Shown in pieces: positions 1-5,449 of a stretch of 7,868 nt of DNA. The translations under genes were made by a program, and so were the position numbers. A model generated the notes under the pieces. It saw only the letters and a program-made list of their open reading frames with translations. It ran no database searches and was not told the origin of the DNA. Origin of the DNA: an uncultured Desulfuromonadales bacterium (GTDB taxonomy: Bacteria; Desulfobacterota; Desulfuromonadia; Desulfuromonadales; Geopsychrobacteraceae); the NCBI GenBank assembly GCA_945788205.1, contig CALZLE010000372.1:1-7868 (forward strand), in the 5' to 3' direction. The stretch's first letter is position 1, and every line of letters starts with the position of its first letter.

Positions 1-689
1 AGTTGATTTCTGAGCTTGATCCGCGCCCGGGTCTGGAATACAACGAGGAAGATGTTCATTACATTGTCCCCGATATCTATGTGAATAAAATTGGTGACGA
101 GTACGTTGTGACGCAGAATGACGAGGGACTGCCCAGCTTGCGGATCAACTCTTTGTATCGCAACGCCCTGACCAACAGTGATTCGGTTGATAAAAAAGCC
201 AACGAATACATTCAGGACAAGATGCGCAGTGCCGTCTGGTTGATCAAAAGCATCCATCAACGTCAACGAACTATTTACAAGGTGACCAAGAGTATCGTCA
301 AGTACCAGCGGGCGTTCTTTGATCACGGTATTGAGCATTTGAAACCGCTGGTGTTGCGGGATGTTGCTGAAGATATCGAGATGCACGAATCGACAGTCAG
401 TCGGGTGACGACTAACAAATACGTTCAGACCCCGCAAGGCTTGTTTGAATTGAAGTTTTTCTTCAACAGTGGCATCAATACCGCCGATGGCGATGCTGTC
501 GCTTCGGAAAGTGTCAAGAGTCGGATTAAGGAGATTGTTGCCGCAGAAGATCCCAAGAAACCGTATTCGGATCAGAAAATCGTGGCGCTGTTGAAAGATC
601 TTGATATTAACATCGCTCGCAGAACCGTAACCAAATATCGGGAAATGCTCGGACTCGGTTCATCGACTGAACGGAAAAGATTGTTTTAA
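1..689 (+). CDS. rpoN: RNA polymerase sigma-54 factor, C-terminal part (5' truncated by window edge)
   Basis: This is the last ~229 codons of sigma-54, which directs core RNA polymerase to -24/-12 promoters that need an enhancer-binding ATPase. The frame is already open at the left edge: the codon at position 3 is an internal TTG (Leu in LISELDPRPG), not a start. The visible part holds the end of the core-binding region (about residues 1-110), a helix-turn-helix (about 114-150, with LRDVAEDIEMHESTVSRV) and the diagnostic RpoN box ARRTVTKYR at 615-641, which contacts the -24 element. It ends at TAA 687-689. Full-length sigma-54 is usually about 470-500 residues, so roughly half is missing to the left. 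The neighbour order rpoN then hpf then PTS genes is common in proteobacteria. Identification is firm from the RpoN box and HTH. Confidence 0.97.
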   Translation, partial: LISELDPRPGLEYNEEDVHYIVPDIYVNKIGDEYVVTQNDEGLPSLRINSLYRNALTNSDSVDKKANEYIQDKMRSAVWLIKSIHQRQRTIYKVTKSIVKYQRAFFDHGIEHLKPLVLRDVAEDIEMHESTVSRVTTNKYVQTPQGLFELKFFFNSGINTADGDAVASESVKSRIKEIVAAEDPKKPYSDQKIVALLKDLDINIARRTVTKYREMLGLGSSTERKRLF

Positions 690-747
690 TTTAAAATGTT
701 TCTACCCTGTCAGGCGGGATTAGACTGTTTCTCGCTTGATTCTGCGT

Positions 748-753
748 TATACT
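748..753 (+). promoter_or_regulatory. Candidate sigma-70 -10 element upstream of hpf
   Basis: TATACT at 748-753 matches the -10 consensus TATAAT at five of six positions and sits 57 bases before the hpf start. No good -35 hexamer lies 16-18 bases upstream. The nearest TTGACA-like word, TAGACT at 721-726, is too far away (21-base gap). Transcription from here would begin near 760 and give a leader of about 50 bases containing the hairpin at 769-788. The sequence supports the -10 word only; promoter activity is inference. Confidence 0.25.
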
Positions 754-768
754 TAGAGCGACTTACAC

Positions 769-788
769 CGGATCCCGTCCGGGATCTG
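769..788 (+). repeat. Perfect inverted repeat / RNA hairpin in the hpf leader
   Basis: GATCCCG (771-777) and CGGGATC (780-786) are exact reverse complements separated by TC, so RNA could form a 6-7 bp GC-rich stem. A G-U pair (770/787) and a C-G pair (769/788) can extend it. There is no U-run after it, so it does not look like an intrinsic terminator. It ends eight bases before the hpf Shine-Dalgarno, a place where a stem could affect ribosome access, mRNA stability or protein binding. Function is unknown. Confidence 0.5.
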
Positions 789-795
789 TTTATCG

Positions 796-802
796 AAGGA
801 GG
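796..802 (+). promoter_or_regulatory. Strong ribosome binding site of hpf (decides the start)
   Basis: AAGGAGG at 796-802 is a near-perfect Shine-Dalgarno with a seven-base spacer to the ATG at 810. The frame stays open upstream to an ATG at 696, but the 38 extra residues have no resemblance to the HPF family and that ATG lacks a ribosome binding site, so 810 is chosen. Confidence 0.85.
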
Positions 803-809
803 AATATTT

Positions 810-1358
810 ATGCAAATTGCCGTTACCTTCCGTCACATGGAAAGCAGTGATTCAGTCCGTAGCTATGTGGAAGAGAAACTGGCCAAAGTTAAAAAGTACA
901 TTGAAGAACCGATCGATGCTCAAGTTGTCCTGTCGGTACAAAAGAAAATTAACCACCGTGCAGAGGTAACAATGGTCGCCAAAGGGTTGACCATGAAAAG
1001 TGTTGAAGAGAAAGATGATATGTACGCCGCTATCGATCTGATGGTTGATAAAATCGAGCGGCAACTGAAGCGCTATAAAGATAAACTGAAACGGCACAAG
1101 GGCGGCGGTGGGAATCAACGAAGAGTTGAAAAAGCTGTTATTTCGGCCCCCAGTGTTGATGAAGGGTACGACAGCCCGGAGATTATCCGCAGCCATTCGT
1201 TCTTTGTAAAACCGATGTCGGTTGAAGAAGCAGTCATGCAGATGGATCTGCTCGGTAAGGATTTTTTAGTCTTCACCGATGACCGTTCTGAGGAAATGAA
1301 TGTTGTTTATCGTCGTGATGATGGTAACTATGGACTGATCGTTCCGCAAGGAAGTTGA
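810..1358 (+). CDS. hpf: Ribosome hibernation promoting factor, long form
   Basis: The 182-residue protein is a long-form HPF, which in stationary phase or starvation binds the 30S subunit near the decoding centre and dimerises 70S ribosomes into inactive 100S particles. Residues 1-97 form the S30AE/RaiA-type domain, starting MQIAVTFRHME, with a basic helical end rich in Lys/Arg (about 82-97). A glycine-rich, charged linker (98-123) leads to the C-terminal dimerisation domain (about 124-180), recognisable by FVKPMSVEEAVMQMDLLG and VVYRRDDGNYGLI. Both domains are complete, so this is the ~180-190 residue long form rather than the ~95-110 residue short HPF of enterobacteria. It lies downstream of rpoN, as in many proteobacteria, but has its own strong ribosome binding site and possibly its own promoter, and is followed directly by a terminator. 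Confidence 0.96.
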   Translation: MQIAVTFRHMESSDSVRSYVEEKLAKVKKYIEEPIDAQVVLSVQKKINHRAEVTMVAKGLTMKSVEEKDDMYAAIDLMVDKIERQLKRYKDKLKRHKGGGGNQRRVEKAVISAPSVDEGYDSPEIIRSHSFFVKPMSVEEAVMQMDLLGKDFLVFTDDRSEEMNVVYRRDDGNYGLIVPQGS

Positions 1359-1367
1359 TTGATTGTC

Positions 1368-1413
1368 GACGGGTATCTCTCGCGTAGAGCGAGGAGTACC
1401 CGTCTTTTTATTT
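1368..1413 (+). terminator. Intrinsic terminator after hpf
   Basis: A 16-base left arm (1368-1383, starting GACGGGTA) pairs with 1389-1404 (ending TACCCGTC) around the five-base loop GTAGA. As RNA the stem has one C-A mismatch and two G-U pairs, with eight perfect GC-rich pairs at the base. It is followed by TTTTT at 1405-1409, A, then TTT. It begins ten bases after the hpf stop. There is no A-run upstream of the left arm, so it should act only on plus-strand transcripts. Confidence 0.9.
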
Positions 1414-1436
1414 GCTGGCTGAAAAAGATTATGAGT

Positions 1437-1898
1437 ATGAAAATATCTGAGCTGTTGAACCCTCAGGCGATAGTTGCCAATCTGCAAGCCCGGGATAAAG
1501 ATCGAGCCCTTGCTGAACTGACCGATGCCTTGATCGTAAGTGAATCCTCGCTCGATCGGGATGATGTCATCGAAGTTTTACAGGAGCGTGAGAAGCTGGG
1601 TAGTACCGGTATCGGAGATGGGGTTGCGATTCCGCACGGCAAGTTGGCAGGCATCCCTGAGCTGATGCTGGCGTTCGGCAAGAGCCAGGCCGGGGTTGAT
1701 TTTGAATCGATGGATGGTCAGCCTGCGCACCTGTTTTTTCTGTTGGTTGCTCCTGAAGAGTCGGTTGGCGTGCATTTGAAAACGCTGGCGCGGATTTCCA
1801 AATTGCTGAAAGATGCAGCTGTGCGTCAGAAGCTGTTGGACGCAACCGATCAGGATGCCATCTATCAGGTCATTCTTGACGAAGAAGCCCAGGCCTGA
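1437..1898 (+). CDS. ptsN: PTS IIA-like nitrogen-regulatory protein PtsN (EIIA-Ntr), fructose/EIIA type 2 domain
   Basis: The 153-residue single-domain protein belongs to the EIIA-Fru/PtsN family. The active-site segment GIGDGVAIPHGK places the phosphorylated histidine at His67 (His73 in E. coli PtsN). In E. coli it is a cytoplasmic regulator that binds targets in potassium and phosphate control according to its phosphorylation state and carries no sugar-transport role. Start choice: ATG 1437 gives MKISELL, matching the family, with a weak purine-rich site (1421-1428); ATG 1431, two codons upstream, is nearly as likely. The frame is open back to 1359, but that stretch is the preceding terminator. 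The gene sits alone between two intrinsic terminators, and no obvious promoter is visible in the 23 bases before it. No NPr or GAF-containing enzyme I-Ntr is visible in the window, so the general HPr encoded downstream may be its phosphate donor (inference). Confidence 0.93.
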   Translation: MKISELLNPQAIVANLQARDKDRALAELTDALIVSESSLDRDDVIEVLQEREKLGSTGIGDGVAIPHGKLAGIPELMLAFGKSQAGVDFESMDGQPAHLFFLLVAPEESVGVHLKTLARISKLLKDAAVRQKLLDATDQDAIYQVILDEEAQA

Positions 1899-1922
1899 TA
1901 GGAAAAGAACACACCTTTTTTG

Positions 1923-1972
1923 GCCTGCTGCCTGATTTGCGTGTAAATTTGGTAGCAGGCTTTTTTATTTTT
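1923..1972 (+). terminator. Intrinsic terminator after ptsN
   Basis: GCCTGCTGCC (1923-1932) pairs with GGTAGCAGGC (1951-1960), ten pairs with one G-U. The 18-base loop can itself form a short ATTT/AAAT stem (1935-1938 with 1945-1948). It is followed by TTTTTT at 1961-1966, A, then five more Ts. It starts 24 bases after the ptsN stop and ends 34 bases before hprK. Confidence 0.88.
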
Positions 1973-1987
1973 CAGGGTATTGCCCTG
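1973..1987 (+). repeat. Small inverted repeat upstream of hprK
   Basis: CAGGG (1973-1977) and CCCTG (1983-1987) flank TATTG, giving a five-pair hairpin immediately after the ptsN terminator U-run and 19 bases before the hprK ATG. It is short enough to be chance, but it lies in the only region where an hprK operator or leader structure could sit. Confidence 0.25.
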
Positions 1988-2006
1988 TTGGATCTGAGCT
2001 GGGACT

Positions 2007-2981
2007 ATGGCCGAACTGACGATTCAGGAAATTCTTGATGAAGAAGAAGCAGGTCTTGATCTGGAGCTTTTGGCAGGAACTGACGGCCTTGCAAATACTG
2101 TCAGTGTCCCCCGAATCCAGAAGCCAGGGCTGGCCTTGGCCGGCTATAGCGACAGTCTGCATCCCGACAGGGTCCAAGTGCTTGGATCGACAGAACTTGA
2201 CTACCTTGCCACCATGTCGCGAAGCAAGGCCGCAGAACAGCTGACGCTGATTTTTGCCCGTAAACTTTCTTGCCTGGTTGTCACGAAAGATCAGGCAGTC
2301 CCTGATTATCTGATTGAACAGGCGGAATATTTCAACACGCCGCTACTGCGCACCAGACACCTCAGTTCTAGCTTTATCTCCCTGATTACCAAGTTTCTTG
2401 AAGAACGGCTGTTGCCGACCTCGACCCTGCACGGAGTGCTGATCGATATCCTCGGAGTCGGTGTCCTACTGCAAGGGAAAAGTGGTATTGGCAAGAGTGA
2501 ATGTGCTCTGGAGCTGATTTTGCGTGGTTATCGTCTGGTTGCAGATGATGTCATCAAGGTGCGCCTCAAATTACCTTCGGTTATTTTCGGCGAGGGCATG
2601 GATCTGCTCCACTACCACATGGAAATTCGCGGGCTGGGGATCCTCAATATCAAGCACCTGTTCGGTGTCGCTGCGATTCGCGAACGGAAAAAAATCGATA
2701 TGGTGGTTGAACTGGTTCCTTGGGAAGATGGCAAGGAATACGATCGCCTCGGTCTCGAAGAACAGACCTTTGAGGTGCACGGGGTCGAGTTGCCGTTTAT
2801 GCGAATTCCGGTCGGACCTGGGCGGAATGTTGGCACGATCGTCGAGGTAGCTGCGCGGAATCAGTTGCTCAAAGAGATGGGTTATCACAGCGCCCGCGAA
2901 TTCCAGGACCTGCTGGAAAAACGGATGGCCGAGACAGCCCGTTTGCACGCTCACACAATTATTGGAGACAACCTGGAATGA
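2007..2981 (+). CDS. hprK: HPr kinase/phosphorylase
   Basis: The 324-residue bifunctional enzyme phosphorylates HPr on Ser46 with ATP or pyrophosphate and removes that phosphate by phosphorolysis; in Firmicutes this links glycolytic state to catabolite repression. An N-terminal DRTGG-like domain (about 1-130, with PGLALAGY at 40-47) precedes the kinase domain. That domain shows the catalytic His142 in STLHGVLIDILG, a Walker A loop GKSGIGKS (157-164) followed by Glu165, acidic Asp180-Asp181, the family signature EIRGLGILNI (206-215) and the late arginine motif PVGPGRNVGTIVEVAARN (Arg273). All residues needed for both activities appear present. Length is normal (about 310-330). The start aligns with family N-termini; its ribosome binding site is weak (GAG at 1996-1998). 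It overlaps rapZ by four bases (ATGA). Its expected target, an HPr with Ser46, is encoded in the same cluster. Confidence 0.96.
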   Translation: MAELTIQEILDEEEAGLDLELLAGTDGLANTVSVPRIQKPGLALAGYSDSLHPDRVQVLGSTELDYLATMSRSKAAEQLTLIFARKLSCLVVTKDQAVPDYLIEQAEYFNTPLLRTRHLSSSFISLITKFLEERLLPTSTLHGVLIDILGVGVLLQGKSGIGKSECALELILRGYRLVADDVIKVRLKLPSVIFGEGMDLLHYHMEIRGLGILNIKHLFGVAAIRERKKIDMVVELVPWEDGKEYDRLGLEEQTFEVHGVELPFMRIPVGPGRNVGTIVEVAARNQLLKEMGYHSAREFQDLLEKRMAETARLHAHTIIGDNLE

Positions 2982-3838
2982 GCCGCCGACTGCTGATTAT
3001 AACCGGACTGTCCGGCTCAGGAAAAAGTACTGCCGCCCGGATCCTAGAAGATCAGGGTTTTTTCGTTGTCGACAATTTACCTTTTGTTATGCTGCCGGAT
3101 TTTATCCAAAGAGCCCAAGAAGGCTTGAGAGAGACGACTGATGTTGCGGTGGTTATCGATGTGCGGAACCGGGGCTTTCTGGCAGATTACCGGGTGACCC
3201 TCGACCAATTAAAGAGCAGCGATTGCGAAGTTGAGATTCTTTTCTTTGAGGCCTCGGATGATGCTCTGTTACGTCGCTATTCGGAAACCCGCCGCTCCCA
3301 TCCTCTCGCTGCAGATGAAACGGTTCAGGCAGGCATTGAGCGTGAGCGACAATTGTTGCATTCCCTGCGGGATGAGGCGACGCGAATTGTCGATAGCAGT
3401 AACCTTAATACCCGACTGATGCGAGATTTGCTGCTGAAGTATCTTGGCGGGAACATGGGTTCTCCCCTGATCGTCAATCTGGAGTCTTTCGGCTATCGCT
3501 ATGGGGTCCCGCCTGCTGCTGATCTGGTTTTTGATGTGCGTTTTTTGCCGAACCCACACTATATCGAGGAATTACGGCCTTTAACTGGAATGGACCAGAC
3601 TCTCCGGGATTATGTGCTCAGTCAGGACGCTTGTCGGGATTTCCGTCGCCATCTGGATCAAATGTTGGCTTTTCTGTTGCCGCACTATCGGGAAGAGGGG
3701 AAAAGTTATCTGACCATTGCCATTGGCTGTACCGGTGGTCGCCATCGGAGCGTGTCGATTGTAGAAGCATTGCATGCTAGCTTTCCAGATCCTCAGGTCA
3801 ACCTGAGGATCAATCATCGTGATGTGGCGAAGGGTTAA
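2978..3838 (+). CDS. rapZ: RNase adapter / nucleotide-binding protein RapZ (YvcJ family)
   Basis: The 286-residue protein belongs to the RapZ/YvcJ family of P-loop proteins. In E. coli RapZ binds the small RNA GlmZ and recruits RNase E to control glucosamine-6-phosphate synthase; in B. subtilis YvcJ hydrolyses nucleotides and affects competence. Which role applies here cannot be read from sequence. Visible motifs are Walker A GLSGSGKS (10-17), VVDNLP (30-35), a Walker-B-like VVIDVRNR (58-65), FFEASDDALLRRYSETRRSHPL-type segment (about 89-110), and the C-terminal GCTGGRHRS (250-258), a conserved anion/nucleotide-binding signature. Length matches the family (~284). It starts on the ATGA overlap with hprK and has GGAG at 2964-2967 inside hprK. 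A perfect inverted repeat lies in its 3' coding end (3788-3811), and the EIIA gene begins three bases after its stop. Confidence 0.95.
   Translation: MSRRLLIITGLSGSGKSTAARILEDQGFFVVDNLPFVMLPDFIQRAQEGLRETTDVAVVIDVRNRGFLADYRVTLDQLKSSDCEVEILFFEASDDALLRRYSETRRSHPLAADETVQAGIERERQLLHSLRDEATRIVDSSNLNTRLMRDLLLKYLGGNMGSPLIVNLESFGYRYGVPPAADLVFDVRFLPNPHYIEELRPLTGMDQTLRDYVLSQDACRDFRRHLDQMLAFLLPHYREEGKSYLTIAIGCTGGRHRSVSIVEALHASFPDPQVNLRINHRDVAKG
3788..3811 (+). repeat. Perfect 11-base inverted repeat within the 3' end of rapZ, just before EIIA
   Basis: GATCCTCAGGT (3788-3798) and ACCTGAGGATC (3801-3811) are exact reverse complements separated by CA. As RNA this gives a 10-pair stem with a UCAA loop, with no U-run after it. 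It ends 17 bases before the purine-rich Shine-Dalgarno of the EIIA gene and 30 bases before its ATG. It could be an mRNA stabilising or processing stem at the boundary between the hprK-rapZ half and the PTS half, or a protein-binding operator. The structure is seen in the sequence; any function is inference. Confidence 0.6.
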
Positions 3839-3841
3839 TTC

Positions 3842-4237
3842 ATGATCGGTGTCGTTGTTGTCACTCACTCAAGCCTTGGTTATGAATTCATCAAGGCGGC
3901 AGAGATGATCGTTGGTCCTGCCGACCAGTTACAGGCGGTGAGTATCGATCGGAGTATTGCGGTCGAAACAGTTCAGCACCAGTTGCGAGAAGTGTTGAAT
4001 GAGGTCGGTCGTGACGGTGATGGGGTGATCATTCTGACCGATATGTTTGGTGGAACGCCCACCAACATCAGCGCTGAGTTTCTGCAAGACCCGTTGGTTG
4101 AAATTATTACTGGGGTCAATTTGCCGATGCTGCTGAAATGTATTAGTAGCAGAGATGCTCAGTCTGTTGTTGAGCTGGCTGTTTTACTGAAAGAATATGG
4201 CCGTAAAGCGGTCATGCGCCCATCCGAAATGTTCTGA
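3842..4237 (+). CDS. PTS system mannose-family EIIA component
   Basis: The 131-residue cytoplasmic protein is a stand-alone EIIA of the mannose family. It accepts phosphate from HPr and hands it to EIIB. The phosphorylated histidine is His9 in VVVVTHSSLG (His10 in E. coli ManX), and the partner aspartate is Asp67 in ILTDMFGGTPTN, at the same position as in ManX. ITGVNLPML (about 89-97) is also typical. E. coli ManX fuses IIA and IIB; here they are separate genes. The start has AGGG at 3831-3834, inside the end of rapZ, and follows the rapZ stop by three bases, implying translational coupling. EIIA proteins of this type also occur in Gram-negative bacteria lacking a permease and then act in regulation; here EIIC and EIID follow, so a transport role is possible. 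Confidence 0.94.
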   Translation: MIGVVVVTHSSLGYEFIKAAEMIVGPADQLQAVSIDRSIAVETVQHQLREVLNEVGRDGDGVIILTDMFGGTPTNISAEFLQDPLVEIITGVNLPMLLKCISSRDAQSVVELAVLLKEYGRKAVMRPSEMF

Positions 4238-4256
4238 TTTTGCTGGAGACGCTTCA

Positions 4257-4757
4257 ATGAGTTTGGTTTTGACCCGTATCGACAATCGTTTAATTCATGG
4301 CCAGGTGCTGGAATCCTGGGTGCCCTACGTACATGCCGATTGTATTGTCGTTGCGAATGACGCTATTGCCGGATCACCCTTGAAGCGGGTGATGATGGAG
4401 TCATCGGTGCCAAGTCGCATGCGGGTTGAGATCGGTTCGGTTGATGATGTCGCGGCACTTTTAGTTTCTGGAACGTTGGATAGATGTAAGGTTCTGCTGC
4501 TGTTCGGTACAACGGCCGATGCCTTGCGAGCCTATCGCTGCGGCCTGAAATATCAGCGGCTGAATTTGGGGAATCTGCATGCTGGGGCAGGGAAGGCCAG
4601 GCTGAGCTGCACCATTTTTCTCGATCATGCCGACTTGGATTCTTTAGAGGAGCTTGAACAAGCCGGGGTGATTATTTCAGCACGTTGTATCCCGGCGGAC
4701 AGTGAGCGGGCCTGGCGAAAGTTGATTCCTAAACGGAGGGGCAAGGGGAAAGTTTGA
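4257..4757 (+). CDS. PTS system mannose/fructose/sorbose-family EIIB component
   Basis: The 166-residue cytoplasmic EIIB receives phosphate from EIIA on a histidine and passes it to the incoming sugar at the EIIC/EIID complex. The active site is His14 in TRIDNRLIHGQV, the family hallmark. LNLGNLHAG (102-110) and the C-terminal GVIISARCIPAD correspond to conserved family segments. Length is normal (~160). ATG 4257 is chosen over the in-frame ATG 4197 because GGAG at 4245-4248 is correctly spaced and the product begins at the conserved N-terminus; the longer version would overlap EIIA by 41 bases and add 20 unrelated residues. It follows EIIA by 19 bases and overlaps EIIC by four (TTGA). The C-terminus is unusually basic (KRRGKGK), partly because those codons also form the EIIC ribosome binding site. 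Confidence 0.94.
   Translation: MSLVLTRIDNRLIHGQVLESWVPYVHADCIVVANDAIAGSPLKRVMMESSVPSRMRVEIGSVDDVAALLVSGTLDRCKVLLLFGTTADALRAYRCGLKYQRLNLGNLHAGAGKARLSCTIFLDHADLDSLEELEQAGVIISARCIPADSERAWRKLIPKRRGKGKV
4735..4748 (+). promoter_or_regulatory. Purine-rich ribosome binding region supporting the TTG start of EIIC
   Basis: GGAGG (4735-4739) and AAGGGG (4743-4748) lie in the last codons of EIIB. The second is five bases from the TTG at 4754. No ATG or GTG lies nearby in that frame, and the translated N-terminus is that of a complete EIIC, so this tract supports the TTG as start. Confidence 0.65.
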
Positions 4758-5446
4758 GCATTATAGACCTTCTCATAGGGGCCGCCATCGCCTTAGTTTG
4801 CGGATTAGATCGCACTGCAATTCTGCAGGTTATGATTTCCCGTCCGATAGTGGCGGCACCGCTGGTTGCGTGGCTGCTCGGCGAGCCGCTAATTGGATTG
4901 CAGATCGGTATGATGGTCGAGCTGCTCTGGTTGGCGCGCCTGCCGGTTGGCGCTGCCATCCCGCCTGATGACACTCAGGTCGCGATTGCCAGCAGCGTTC
5001 TTGCCGTGAATCTGGGTCGCGCTTTGGGCTCACCGGGGCTCGAGATGGTCATGCTCTGTTTGCTCGTTGCTATTCCATTGGGCAAGATCGGTCAGTACTT
5101 CGATCATTTTTCTCGCCAGTGTAATGTCTGGCTTTTGACGCGGACGGAAGCTTGTCTCGATGGCGGGCACTTTTTGAGAGCAGAACTCCAACATCTGCGT
5201 GGAATCTGCAACTTCTCTTTGGCGGCATTGGGAACCTATGCTGTGATCGTGATAGGTGGTTTTTTTCTGGTGCCGATTCTTTGGCCGCTGGTTCACCAGG
5301 CACTGCAGCATTCCAGTAGCTGGTTACAGCTAGCCCTGCCTCTGGTTGGCGTTGCTGTGATTCTTGGAACTGTTAATGTCAGCCGTGCCTTGACTCTTTT
5401 TTGTGCGTCTTTCGGTATGGCGTTTCTGCTCATGTGGCTGGTGTAG
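4754..5446 (+). CDS. PTS system mannose/fructose/sorbose-family EIIC component
   Basis: The 230-residue integral membrane protein is EIIC of the mannose family, which together with EIID forms the inner-membrane sugar channel. Hydrophobic segments cover roughly residues 3-18, 32-62, 74-88, 94-112, 151-181 and 190-230. The signature GMMVELLWLARLPVGAAIPPD (52-72) corresponds to the conserved EL-W-L / PvGa-PPd region of ManY. It is somewhat shorter than E. coli ManY (~266) but no frameshift or internal stop is seen. It uses a TTG start that overlaps the EIIB stop by four bases (TTGA) and is followed by EIID after three bases. Substrate cannot be deduced. A run of seven Ts near 5260-5266 encodes part of GGFFL and keeps the frame. 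Confidence 0.9.
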   Translation: MSIIDLLIGAAIALVCGLDRTAILQVMISRPIVAAPLVAWLLGEPLIGLQIGMMVELLWLARLPVGAAIPPDDTQVAIASSVLAVNLGRALGSPGLEMVMLCLLVAIPLGKIGQYFDHFSRQCNVWLLTRTEACLDGGHFLRAELQHLRGICNFSLAALGTYAVIVIGGFFLVPILWPLVHQALQHSSSWLQLALPLVGVAVILGTVNVSRALTLFCASFGMAFLLMWLV

Positions 5447-5449
5447 AAG

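Noticed and set aside
684..696. AT-only inverted repeat TTTTAA-T-TTAAAA across the rpoN stop
   Set aside because: Low-complexity AT sequence of this size arises easily by chance, and it has no GC stem or U-run to act as a terminator.
696..809. In-frame 38-codon extension of hpf starting at ATG 696
   Set aside because: It has no ribosome binding site, the residues do not resemble the HPF family, and a near-perfect Shine-Dalgarno precedes ATG 810.
852..1196. Minus-strand open frame of 114 codons opposite hpf
   Set aside because: It is a shadow of the well-conserved hpf gene, with no ribosome site and no recognisable domain.
1359..1430. In-frame upstream extension of ptsN
   Set aside because: The extension translates the hpf terminator stem and U-run; family N-termini begin at MKISELL.
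1921..1940. Possible sigma-54 promoter in TGGCCTGCTGCCTGATTTGC
   Set aside because: The GG and GC elements are five bases too far apart for a -24/-12 promoter, and the sequence is explained by the ptsN terminator stem.
2571..2954. Minus-strand open frame of 127 codons opposite hprK
   Set aside because: It lies fully inside conserved hprK coding sequence and its product shows no recognisable family or motif.
5260..5266. Run of seven Ts in EIIC as a possible frameshift or slippage site
   Set aside because: The frame is intact on both sides and the run encodes an ordinary Gly-Phe-Phe membrane segment; no second frame product is evident.
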